A stretch of DNA of 64,000 nucleotides from Muribaculaceae bacterium (GTDB taxonomy: Bacteria > Bacteroidota > Bacteroidia > Bacteroidales > Muribaculaceae): NCBI GenBank assembly GCA_017559355.1, contig JAFYSL010000023.1, positions 1 to 64,000 on the forward strand, written 5' to 3'. The first letter of the stretch is position 1; the number at the start of each line of letters is the position of its first letter. Below the pieces are notes generated by a model. That model searched no databases and had not been told where the DNA came from. It saw nothing but the letters and a program-made list of their open reading frames with translations. Positions 9,309 through 16,723 of this stretch are shown piece by piece. Made by a program: the position numbers and the translations under genes.

Positions 9309-10205
9309 ATGTCAAAAGATCTATTCAGCCGTTATATATGGTTGGTTGATACGATAAAACGCTATGGACATATCACTCGCGAGGAGTTGAATGTGCGTTG
9401 GAAAAAGTCGCCATTTTCTAATGGCGAGCCACTCCCTCGTCGCACCTTCTATAATTATCGCATGGCCATAGAGGAACTGTTTAAGATAAATATCGAATGT
9501 AATCCCTCCACATTTGAGTATTATATCGAAGAGGGGGATACTCACAACGAAAGTGTGACCAACTGGTTGCTCAACACTACGGCGATGAATAACGTGTTGA
9601 GTGAGTCGCGCGACGTGTCAAATCGCATTTTTATAGAAGATGTGCCCTCAGCACGCGAGTTTCTTGCCTCTGTGATTGATGCACTTAAGGAGTTTCGACA
9701 AATTAAGTTTACATATCAACCATATACTCGCTCCAACGCCACTCCCGATATTGTAGTGCACCCTTATTTCTTGAAAATTTTTCGTCAGCGTTGGTATGTT
9801 ACGGGGTTGAATGTCAAGGAGGATAAAATCAAGACATACGCTCTTGACCGTATGCGCGACATGGTGGTGCTTCAAGAGGGTTTTGAAATGCCAGCCGACT
9901 TTGAGGCCGATGAATATACTAAATATAGTTTTGGTATTGTATTCTCGCAAGGCGAAATTAAAAATGTGTCGATAAAAGCATCTTCGCGTCAAGCAAAATA
10001 TTTGCGTGCGTTGCCTTTGCACTCATCACAACAAGAGATGATTCACGACGACTATTCTATATTCACTTATCGATTGCGCATTACCCCCGACTTTGTGCAA
10101 GAGTTGCTTTCGCATGGACCAAGCATTAAGGTGATTGACCCTCCCGAACTGAAGGCGATGATTGTAACCAGTCTTGAAGAATCGTTGGCAAACTATAAGA
10201 AATGA
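9309..10205 (+). CDS. WYL-domain transcriptional regulator
   Basis: 298 aa. The N-terminal part (about 1-70) looks like a winged helix: FSRYIWLVDTIKRYGHITREEL, then RRTFYNYRMAIEEL. The centre (about 120-200) matches a WYL domain: IKFTYQPYTRSNATPDIVVHPYFLKIFRQRWYV-type sequence, followed by KTYALDRMRDM. WYL proteins bind DNA and sense ligands, often nucleotides or nucleic acid. It is 17 bp after the symporter and overlaps the next gene by 4 bp (ATGA), so it is probably part of the operon and may control it. The ligand is unknown. Confidence 0.87.
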   Translation: MSKDLFSRYIWLVDTIKRYGHITREELNVRWKKSPFSNGEPLPRRTFYNYRMAIEELFKINIECNPSTFEYYIEEGDTHNESVTNWLLNTTAMNNVLSESRDVSNRIFIEDVPSAREFLASVIDALKEFRQIKFTYQPYTRSNATPDIVVHPYFLKIFRQRWYVTGLNVKEDKIKTYALDRMRDMVVLQEGFEMPADFEADEYTKYSFGIVFSQGEIKNVSIKASSRQAKYLRALPLHSSQQEMIHDDYSIFTYRLRITPDFVQELLSHGPSIKVIDPPELKAMIVTSLEESLANYKK

Positions 10206-11188
10206 AACAGCGCATACTTGGCTTAGATCTGCTCCGTGTTGTGGCAATGATATTTGTAATCATTGACCACACAATAGTGTGTGGGCTTGGTGCCGATGAT
10301 GAAACGATGATGCATATCATCGTAGGCGATAGTGTGTTGTTTTTTATGATTTCGGGTGCTGTATTACTTCCTGTTGAGGGTAGTGGTGTGGCGTTCTTAA
10401 AAAAACGTTTTAAGCGCATCTTTCCACCGTTTTTTATATGGTCGGTGGTGTATTTGTTGCTCTCATACTACTTTGAGGGGTGGACTCTCGGCACATTGTG
10501 GAAAGAGTTTTATTCTTTGCCATTGAAACCTTCATTTGGCGCAGCATGGTTTATGTATGCACTGATGGGATTTTATTTAATGGCACCAATTATATCGGTG
10601 TGGTTGAATAATACATCGCGTCGATGGGTAGAGTATGTGCTTGTGCTCTGGGCGTTATCAACCACAATTCCTTATGCATGTTATTTTGTTGAATTTCCAC
10701 AGAATATTCATGACACAGTGCTAAGCCCATTTGTGGGATATTTGGGATATATGCTATTGGGTTATTACCTATATCGTTATCCATTAAATGCCGAATCAAG
10801 TCGTTATAAAACTGTGGCGTGGGCAGTGTTGTTAATGCTTGCTGTGGTGTTGCCCGTAAGATTATATTTCTTTACCGAAAAATATGGACTCACCTACATG
10901 CTCCACAACGATCAACATATTAATATTGTAGCGTATATGGCGATATATTTCATACTTATAATACAGGTGAAACGTCTGCCTCGATGGATAGAAATGGGTG
11001 TTACACGATTGGCAAAATTATCGTTTGGCATCTATCTTTGCCACACAGCAATATATGAATATGTAGTGTTGCCACACATGTACGATTGCGAGTGGGCAAT
11101 GCTGATTGCGCCATTGGCAACATTCCTTGCATCAACGCTATTAATATACCTATTGTCACTAACCCCGATGAAACGATATGTGTGTTAG
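10202..11188 (+). CDS. Acyltransferase 3 family membrane protein
   Basis: 328 aa integral membrane protein with about ten hydrophobic segments. It opens with LGLDLLRVVAMIFVIIDHT, the conserved N-terminal motif with the His used by acyltransferase-3 enzymes, and includes FLKKRFKRIFPPFFIWS near 70, the family's Arg-rich cytoplasmic loop. Such enzymes O-acetylate surface glycans, peptidoglycan or lipids. Its start overlaps the WYL gene stop by 4 bp, and a terminator follows directly. Substrate not deducible; the namZ context makes a cell-wall sugar possible. Confidence 0.85.
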   Translation: MKQRILGLDLLRVVAMIFVIIDHTIVCGLGADDETMMHIIVGDSVLFFMISGAVLLPVEGSGVAFLKKRFKRIFPPFFIWSVVYLLLSYYFEGWTLGTLWKEFYSLPLKPSFGAAWFMYALMGFYLMAPIISVWLNNTSRRWVEYVLVLWALSTTIPYACYFVEFPQNIHDTVLSPFVGYLGYMLLGYYLYRYPLNAESSRYKTVAWAVLLMLAVVLPVRLYFFTEKYGLTYMLHNDQHINIVAYMAIYFILIIQVKRLPRWIEMGVTRLAKLSFGIYLCHTAIYEYVVLPHMYDCEWAMLIAPLATFLASTLLIYLLSLTPMKRYVC

Positions 11189-11193
11189 ATAAC

Positions 11194-11225
11194 AAAAAAA
11201 GAGAGCATTTCGCTCTCATTTTTTG
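11194..11225. terminator. Bidirectional terminator
   Basis: Stem GAGAGC / GCTCTC with a 5-nt loop, an A run on the left and a T run on the right. It serves the acyltransferase operon (plus) and rubredoxin (minus), which converge here. Confidence 0.8.
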
Positions 11226-11258
11226 TATATATACCTTGAATATATTCGCGAGTAAGAA

Positions 11259-11423
11259 TTATTCTTCAACCTCTTCAAAGTCGGCTTTTGTAACGCCACA
11301 TACGGGGCAACTCCAATCATCGGGTATGTCTTCAAACAAAGTTCCAGGAGCGATACCACCATCAGGGTCACCTACTTCGGGGTCATAAATCCAATCACAT
11401 ACAGTGCAACGATACTTTTTCAT
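11259..11423 (-). CDS. Rubredoxin
   Basis: 54 aa. The minus strand between stop 11259 and ATG 11423 encodes [19 protein letters not shown] and so on. The two iron-binding pairs are present: CTVC (residues 6-9) and CPVCG (residues 39-43), with the [18 protein letters not shown] core between them. It is a single Fe(Cys)4 electron carrier, typical of anaerobes, serving oxidative-stress reductases or similar partners. It is monocistronic, with a strong promoter at 11496-11526 and a shared terminator at 11194-11225. Confidence 0.97.
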   Translation of the reverse strand: MKKYRCTVCDWIYDPEVGDPDGGIAPGTLFEDIPDDWSCPVCGVTKADFEEVEE

Positions 11424-11495
11424 AATCTTATCTTTTTTAGGGTTATTAAACTTATTAACTTAACAAATAAAACGTGTTGTTTGTTTTATCCACTG

Positions 11496-11526
11496 CAAAG
11501 ATAAGGGCGCATTTTAGTTGCCACAA
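11496..11526 (-). promoter_or_regulatory. Promoter of rubredoxin
   Basis: Minus-strand TATCTTTG (11496-11503) with TTG (11524-11526) 20 bp upstream. It predicts a leader of about 65 nt. Confidence 0.65.
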
Positions 11527-11531
11527 CCGAT

Positions 11532-11555
11532 AAAATCTATTGCACGATAGATTTT
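11532..11555 (-). terminator. AT-rich hairpin after aldehyde dehydrogenase
   Basis: Perfect 9-bp inverted repeat AAAATCTAT / ATAGATTTT with a 6-nt loop, 44 bp past the aldehyde dehydrogenase stop on the minus strand. There is no long T run after it, so terminator function is tentative. Confidence 0.45.
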
Positions 11556-11598
11556 GTGTATATATGGCATAAATCGATTGAATATTAGTGGGTTATTG

Positions 11599-12987
11599 TT
11601 ATAAAATCTTCTTTACAAGATTGAACATTTTATATGGCATGTATCTAAATGGGAGGTCAATCCATGTGCCTGTGGAGATGACGCTTCGTGTGTGGCTAAA
11701 TGCATCGAAACTTTCTTTGCCATGGTAGCGTCCCATGCCCGAGTTGCCTACGCCTCCAAAGGGAATATGCTCGTTGGCAATGTGCATAATCACATCGTTG
11801 ATACAACCTCCACCCGAAGAGGTTTTGTTGAATAGTTTCCAACCATCTTTTTCGTTGCCAAAGTAGTATAAGGCAAGCGGTTTTTCGCGTGAAGTGATAA
11901 ACGCCGTTGCACTATCTACGATTGAATCATTGTCGTAGAGAGTGATGATGGGGAACACTGGCCCGAAAATTTCCTCGGTCATTACAGGAGAGTCCAATGC
12001 CGGATTCTCAAGCAATGTTGGGGCGATGTAGCGAGTAGAAGCATCACATTCCCCTCCATACAACACCTTTTCGCTCTTGATGTATTCACTCACACGCTCA
12101 AAGGCTCTGTCGTTGACGATTCTTACATAGTGTTTATCGGCTTTCACATCTTCGCCATGGAGATTTTTTACCTCTTGGGCAAATGCTTTAACAAACTCAT
12201 CTTTTACATCTTTGTGTATTAAAATATAGTCGGGGGCGATGCATGTTTGACCACTATTTAGAGTCTTTCCCCATGCAAGTCGGCGTGCAGTAATCTTAAT
12301 ATTGGCGCTTCGGTCAATGACACATGGGCTTTTGCCTCCAAGTTCAAGTACCACGGGGGTGAGATTTTGTGCGGCAGCAGTCATTACTTTTTTTGCCAGT
12401 GAGGGGCTACCAGTAAAGAAGATTATATCCCATCGTTGCTCAAGTAATGCAGTGTTTACGTCGCGATTGCCTTGTACCACAGCGACATACTCGTTATTGA
12501 ATGTCTCTGAAATCATATCTTCAATAACTTTCGACACATTAGGTACATAAGGAGAGGGCTTTAGCATGGCAGTGCACCCCGAAGAAATTGCTCCTACAAG
12601 AGGATTTAGTAATAATTGTACAGGGTAGTTCCAAGGAGCTATTATAAGTGCATTGCCAAGAGGCTCTTTTGTGATGTAACTTCGCGAAGGGAAAAGTTTT
12701 AGAGGGGTAGATACCTTTTGGCGTTTTGCCCAGCAGTCTACCTTTTTGAGATGTATTTTAATCTCAGCCTTCACGATGCTTATCTCGGTGAGAAATGCCT
12801 CTTCATATGATTTGTGAAGGTCAATCCAAAGGGCATCACATATCTTTTGTTCCCATTTCTCTATTGCAGCGAGGAGTTGTTTCAACATCTGCTTTCTAAA
12901 ACGTACATTGAGGGTTGCTCCTGTGTTAAAATATTGCTTTTGCGCCTCGTTGAGGTTGATTATTTCTTGTGTTGAAGTGTTGTTCAT
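11599..12987 (-). CDS. Aldehyde dehydrogenase (class 3 / fatty-aldehyde type)
   Basis: 462 aa NAD(P)-dependent aldehyde dehydrogenase. The general base Glu215 is in LELGGKSP and the catalytic Cys249 in NSGQTCIAPDY. The cofactor-binding WNYP is near residue 119, and FTGSPSLAKK near 191. The short length and the hydrophobic, basic C-terminus (RYMPYKMFNLVKKIL) are typical of class 3 fatty-aldehyde dehydrogenases. It lies downstream of a long-chain acyl-CoA synthetase on the same strand, with an intrinsic terminator between them. Together they could take a fatty aldehyde to acyl-CoA. That pathway is inference. Confidence 0.92.
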   Translation of the reverse strand: MNNTSTQEIINLNEAQKQYFNTGATLNVRFRKQMLKQLLAAIEKWEQKICDALWIDLHKSYEEAFLTEISIVKAEIKIHLKKVDCWAKRQKVSTPLKLFPSRSYITKEPLGNALIIAPWNYPVQLLLNPLVGAISSGCTAMLKPSPYVPNVSKVIEDMISETFNNEYVAVVQGNRDVNTALLEQRWDIIFFTGSPSLAKKVMTAAAQNLTPVVLELGGKSPCVIDRSANIKITARRLAWGKTLNSGQTCIAPDYILIHKDVKDEFVKAFAQEVKNLHGEDVKADKHYVRIVNDRAFERVSEYIKSEKVLYGGECDASTRYIAPTLLENPALDSPVMTEEIFGPVFPIITLYDNDSIVDSATAFITSREKPLALYYFGNEKDGWKLFNKTSSGGGCINDVIMHIANEHIPFGGVGNSGMGRYHGKESFDAFSHTRSVISTGTWIDLPFRYMPYKMFNLVKKIL

Positions 12988-13015
12988 TGTTGAGGAGATT
13001 TGATGGGATATCTAA

Positions 13016-13055
13016 TTAAAAATAAGGGTGGCACTTATATTAAAATGCCACCCTT
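13016..13055 (-). terminator. Intrinsic terminator after acyl-CoA synthetase
   Basis: Perfect 10-bp stem AAGGGTGGCA (13024-13033) / TGCCACCCTT (13046-13055), with a T-rich tail on the minus strand. It starts 16 bp past the synthetase stop and may leave partial read-through into the aldehyde dehydrogenase gene. Confidence 0.85.
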
Positions 13056-13071
13056 GGTATTTTTGTTCAAA

Positions 13072-14736
13072 TTATTTTTTTACACGTTGATAAAGATATC
13101 GTTTAATACTCTTTTTGGGAGTGCGTTCGAATGCTTCTGACATTACCTCAATTTTCTTCAAACGAGCATAATTTGGAAGATCTTTATTGATGTCGGGGAG
13201 AGTCGACTTAATGTAGTTAGTAAACTCTTTTTGGTTCATACCATCTTTTGCCCCTTGGTCAAAGTCGGGGAATACCAATGCAGTAAGACCACCATCTTCT
13301 TCAATAACTAATGACTCAACAAAATATGGGCGAACATCGAGAGCTGCTTCAATCTCTTCGGGGTAGATGTTTTGCCCCGATGGACCAAGAATCATACATT
13401 TTGAACGGCCACGGAGAAAAAGGCTTCCATCGGCATCAATTATACCCATATCGCCAGTGTGCAACCAACCATCTTCGTCGAGAGCTTCGGCGGTTGCTTC
13501 GGGATTTTTGTAATAGCCAAGGAATACATTTGCACCTCTAACGAGCAACTCGCCTGGGATATTTTCGGGGTCGGGAGAGTCGATTTTCATCTCCATGTTA
13601 GGTACGATTTCGCCACAAGAGTAGAGCTTTTCTGTCTTCCAGTCAGAGTAAGTGATGATAGGAGCACATTCTGTCATACCATAACCCACGGTGAATGGGA
13701 AGTTCATTTTCTTGAAGAATGCTTCAACCTCTTTGTTGAAAGCAGCACCACCCACGATTACTTCGTAGAACTCGCCACCAAATGCATTGATAAGTTCGGT
13801 TTTGATTTTATTGATAATAATTTGGTCAAGACCAGGTACTTTCATCGCATATTTGATGCCTACTTTTTCCAATACAGGTTTTACCTTGTTTTTATAAATC
13901 TTTTCAATGATAAGAGGTACGGCGATAACCACAGTAGGTTTCACCTCCGACAATGCTTTCAAAATGATTTTTGGGCTTGGGAGGCGCGATAAGAAGTGCA
14001 CATGACACCCTCTTGAGAGCTCGTATAATACCTCAAACATAAGACCATACATGTGAGCGCATGGTAACATTGACACAACGTTTGATGTGTTGGTGATTTG
14101 AGGGAGCGCTTTTACACCAAATTCAAGGTTAGAAGCGATTGCTCGGTATGGAATCATTACACCCTTTGAAAACCCCGAGGTGCCTGAAGTGTAGTTGATG
14201 ATAGCCAACTCTTCGGCTTGGTCTTCGTAATAGTTAATCAAATCGGGAGTGAAAGCTGTTGGATATTTTTTGCCGAAAAATTCGTTGAGGCGAGCGCGAG
14301 CTTCAGTAATTCTTTCGTTGGCAGAGTATAGTAAGTTGAAATTGTTAACTTGAATGATTGCTTGGAGATCGGGCATTTCAGTTTCTACTACATTTTCCCA
14401 AATAACATCATCTACAAAAAGCACTTTTGATTCAGAGTGATTTACGAGATGATGAATGTTTGAAGGCTTAAACTCATGCATCAAGGGTACTGGAACTGCA
14501 CCATAAGTCATAGCTGCTAAGAATGAAACAGCCCAGTTGGCTTGGTTTCTTGAGCAAATCGCTACTTTGTCGCCTTTTTCCAATCCACACTCTTCAAACA
14601 TGATGTGGAGTTTAGCAATAAGACGAGCAAGGTCGCGATAATGCAATGTAGCACCTTGATAGTTTGAAATTGCGGGGCGATCCCAGTTTTCACGAAAAGA
14701 AGCCTCGAAAATTTTATTTACTGAAGTAAAATTCAT
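13072..14736 (-). CDS. Long-chain fatty-acid--CoA ligase (AMP-forming)
   Basis: 554 aa ANL-superfamily enzyme. It activates a fatty acid through an acyl-adenylate and transfers it to CoA. The ATP-binding loop YTSGTSGFSKG is at residues 182-192, GYGMTECAPI near 355, TGDMGIIDADG and the hinge LRGRSKCMI near 430, and a C-terminal ERTPKKSIKRY with the catalytic-lysine region. Lengths match FadD/long-chain ligases. It heads a minus-strand unit with the downstream aldehyde dehydrogenase and has a recognisable promoter with an inverted repeat (14760-14791), suggesting repression, possibly by acyl-CoA. The true chain length is unknown. Confidence 0.9.
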   Translation of the reverse strand: MNFTSVNKIFEASFRENWDRPAISNYQGATLHYRDLARLIAKLHIMFEECGLEKGDKVAICSRNQANWAVSFLAAMTYGAVPVPLMHEFKPSNIHHLVNHSESKVLFVDDVIWENVVETEMPDLQAIIQVNNFNLLYSANERITEARARLNEFFGKKYPTAFTPDLINYYEDQAEELAIINYTSGTSGFSKGVMIPYRAIASNLEFGVKALPQITNTSNVVSMLPCAHMYGLMFEVLYELSRGCHVHFLSRLPSPKIILKALSEVKPTVVIAVPLIIEKIYKNKVKPVLEKVGIKYAMKVPGLDQIIINKIKTELINAFGGEFYEVIVGGAAFNKEVEAFFKKMNFPFTVGYGMTECAPIITYSDWKTEKLYSCGEIVPNMEMKIDSPDPENIPGELLVRGANVFLGYYKNPEATAEALDEDGWLHTGDMGIIDADGSLFLRGRSKCMILGPSGQNIYPEEIEAALDVRPYFVESLVIEEDGGLTALVFPDFDQGAKDGMNQKEFTNYIKSTLPDINKDLPNYARLKKIEVMSEAFERTPKKSIKRYLYQRVKK

Positions 14737-14759
14737 GATTCGTTAAGTTAATTCAACTA

Positions 14760-14791
14760 CAAAATTAAGTCTAGTTGACTTAATATGCAAA
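14760..14791 (-). promoter_or_regulatory. Promoter with embedded operator-like inverted repeat
   Basis: Minus-strand -7 box TAATTTTG (14760-14767) with TTTG (14788-14791) 20 bp upstream, before the acyl-CoA ligase. The spacer holds a perfect inverted repeat TTAAGTC-N5-GACTTAA (14765-14783), which overlaps the -7 box edge. This is the right place for a repressor. Confidence 0.65.
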
Positions 14792-15095
14792 CAAAAACCG
14801 AAAAACCGAACAAAAAAAAAGAGAAATATATGAAAAATGAGTAATTTTTTCCTTTTTATGTAAGAATAAAGACAAAAGGATAATTCAAAAAACAGTAGTT
14901 TTACATTTGAGGCATGAACATACTAGGAGTAGAAAACGAGTTAATAGACAATGAAAATTTATGAGAGAAATGTACCTTTTAGAAGGTAAGTAGGGATTTT
15001 ATATTATTATCTTTGAAAAAATTAGAGAGGAGGTACAAAGAGACAGAGAGGTTAATTTTTACTCACCCTCTTGATTATTAAAAAACTATTTGCAA
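14792..15095. other. Gene-free region between the acyl-CoA ligase promoter and the neuB remnant
   Basis: AT-rich. It holds a small inverted repeat TACCTT-TTAG-AAGGTA (14973-14988) and, on the plus strand, a TATCTTTG box (15008-15015) that would transcribe antisense to the neuB remnant. No gene was recognised. Confidence 0.45.
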
Positions 15096-15248
15096 TTATA
15101 GTGTAATCATTTCGTCGGGGAGATAGTTGCGAGTAGCGGGGGTGCCGATGATTTCGTCCCAACGCATGGGGGATATGCCTCCGCCAGGGCGTTTCACGGT
15201 GAGATTTTCTTCGCTAAAGATTTCTCCTGCCGATATAATCTTGCACAT
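15096..15248 (-). pseudogene. Duplicated 3' fragment of neuB (SAF domain)
   Basis: Positions 15106-15237 match the end of the intact neuB (15729-15860) without gaps, with 6 differences in 132 bp. The frame is still open. From an ATG at 15248 it reads MCKIISAGEIFSEEN and ends PDEMITL, a 50-aa product covering only the C-terminal SAF (antifreeze-like) domain of sialic-acid synthases. The barrel domain is absent, so it cannot be a synthase. Two of the changes alter residues (T to S, S to G), as between alleles of different strains. It is probably a remnant left when a cassette with a new neuB 3' end recombined in. Expression is unknown. Confidence 0.8.
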
Positions 15249-15290
15249 AAAATCGATGCGTTAACGCTGACTCAAATAAATTATTTAGTG

Positions 15291-15695
15291 CTACTTTAGA
15301 CATAAAAAGAATCCACTGATAACGGGAGATAAAAAAATAGAGACAATATATAGTACTGTTATGATTTTATATTTTTTATTGTTATACTTATCATGTTCTG
15401 TTATTATTTTTTTATATCTACAGAAATAGTAAATAAGTACTAATATAGTAACAATTGCAAAATAACTAAATATTTGAGTATCTGTTAAATTTTCAAAAAT
15501 AGAAAAGTTGAGACCATAGAATTCAGATATCCCAAAAATTGGAAGGGGATATATGTAAAATAGAATAGCCATTGTCATTGCAGCACGAAATGTTTCTATC
15601 TTGTCAGTTGAGCCTGGATCATCATTTCTAAATCTCCAAAAAGTATTATAAAATATACCATCAATTAATATTCTCTTTTTCATTTTCATCTTCAT
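15291..15695 (-). CDS. Small three-TM membrane protein of unknown function
   Basis: 134 aa. The start is taken at ATG 15695 (MKMKMKKRILIDG); the open frame runs further upstream to 15785, but there it overlaps neuB in another frame. Three hydrophobic segments lie at about residues 38-60, 78-95 and 112-132, with a basic N-terminus and a charged loop rich in K, N and H before the last one. I recognise no family. The gene is much more AT-rich than neuB. It lies between the intact neuB end and the duplicated neuB fragment, which suggests that it arrived with that rearrangement. It is 26 bp past the neuB stop and so is likely co-transcribed. Confidence 0.65.
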   Translation of the reverse strand: MKMKMKKRILIDGIFYNTFWRFRNDDPGSTDKIETFRAAMTMAILFYIYPLPIFGISEFYGLNFSIFENLTDTQIFSYFAIVTILVLIYYFCRYKKIITEHDKYNNKKYKIITVLYIVSIFLSPVISGFFLCLK

Positions 15696-15721
15696 ATTTA
15701 TAATCTTTAATGTTATAATTG

Positions 15722-16723
15722 CTATTCTATCATTTCGTCGGGGAGATAGTTGCGAGTGGCGGGGGTGCCGATGATTTCGTCCCAACGCATGGGGGAGATG
15801 CCTCCGCTAGGGCGTTTTACGGTGAGATTTTCTTCAGTAAAGATTTCTCCTGCCGATATATGTGTTGCCGCTACGATGCTTTTGCGCGCAATGGCAATGT
15901 TCTTTCGCTCCGACTCTGATATCTCTTTAACGCCGTTGCCAAGCGACAATTCGATGTGGCGTATGGCTTCGACCATGGCTTTGAGCGCGTGTGGTTCGAG
16001 CGATGCTTTATGGTCGGGGCCAGGGAGATCGTTGTCGAGGGTAAAATGTTTTTCGATTACAGTTGCCCCGAGAGCAACAGCAGCAATAGGCACTTCGATG
16101 CCTTTGGTGTGATCGCTATATCCCACTGAGAGATTAAAGCGTTGTGCTATATCGTGCATTGCGCGAAGGTTGACATCGCCCCAAGGTGTGGGGTATTCGG
16201 TATTACAATGTAGCAGGGTTATGTTTTCGCGTGGAGTGCCATTAGTAGTGAGTACATTTAGGGCAGCCTCAATGTCTTCAATGGTGCACATGCCTGTTGA
16301 CATTATCACACGTTCCCCCTTCTGAGCAATGCGACGCAAATATGGGAGATTAGTGATTTCACCCGATGGGATTTTCCATATATCGAGGTTGAGCGATGAT
16401 AGAAAGTCGATACTATCGAGGTCAAACGCTGTAGAGAGGAATTTTACTCCACAACGGTTGCAATGCTCAATGAGTTGAAGATGATCGTCGTGCGACAACT
16501 CAAGTTGTTGCAACATTTTTAATTGCGAATCCTCTCCATCTGTATTAGCCTTTTGGTATTCGGCTTTGGTGGCATGGCGCGAAACGAGTTTTTCTGACTT
16601 AAATGTTTGAAATTTTACATAATCAACACCAGCCTCGGCTGCTTTCTCAATAAGAGTTTTAGCCATTTCGAGACTACCATTGTGGTTTACACCAGCTTCG
16701 GCAATGATTAAAGTGCGACTCAT
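15722..16723 (-). CDS. neuB: N-acetylneuraminate/legionaminate synthase (NeuB family)
   Basis: 333 aa. It condenses phosphoenolpyruvate with a 6-carbon amino sugar to a nonulosonic acid. The NeuB barrel (about 1-260) has IIAEAGVNHNGS at 6-17, KIPSGEITN near 120, GYSDHTKG near 205, EKHFTLD near 230 and GPDHKASLEP near 242. The SAF domain follows (about 275-330: AGEIFTEENLTVKRP). It overlaps neuD by 4 bp, and legB is next upstream, so the product may be a legionaminic-type acid rather than Neu5Ac. No NeuC, LegC or CMP-transferase is in the window. Its last 132 bp are duplicated downstream. Confidence 0.93.
   Translation of the reverse strand: MSRTLIIAEAGVNHNGSLEMAKTLIEKAAEAGVDYVKFQTFKSEKLVSRHATKAEYQKANTDGEDSQLKMLQQLELSHDDHLQLIEHCNRCGVKFLSTAFDLDSIDFLSSLNLDIWKIPSGEITNLPYLRRIAQKGERVIMSTGMCTIEDIEAALNVLTTNGTPRENITLLHCNTEYPTPWGDVNLRAMHDIAQRFNLSVGYSDHTKGIEVPIAAVALGATVIEKHFTLDNDLPGPDHKASLEPHALKAMVEAIRHIELSLGNGVKEISESERKNIAIARKSIVAATHISAGEIFTEENLTVKRPSGGISPMRWDEIIGTPATRNYLPDEMIE
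15729..15860. repeat. Direct repeat, intact copy inside neuB (partner 15106-15237)
   Basis: The two copies are in the same orientation and collinear at an offset of 623 bp, with no indels and 6 mismatches. They flank the 134-aa membrane-protein gene. A perfect 10-bp palindrome GCGTTAACGC (15258-15267) lies 20 bp from the inner end of the remnant copy. Confidence 0.9.

Noticed and set aside
11086..11388. 100-codon plus-strand frame
   Set aside because: Antisense to rubredoxin and across a terminator; the rubredoxin cysteines on the other strand are decisive.
13459..13992. 177-codon plus-strand frame
   Set aside because: Antisense to the acyl-CoA ligase; no protein-like features.
15238..15290. 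Integron attC site or mobile-element end beside the neuB remnant
   Set aside because: The GTTAACG core does not fit GTTRRRY, no second core or integrase is present, and there are no terminal inverted repeats.
15696..15785. Upstream extension of the 134-aa membrane protein
   Set aside because: The extra 30 codons overlap neuB in another frame and read RHPRHSQLSPRRN, which is not protein-like; the internal ATG at 15695 fits better.
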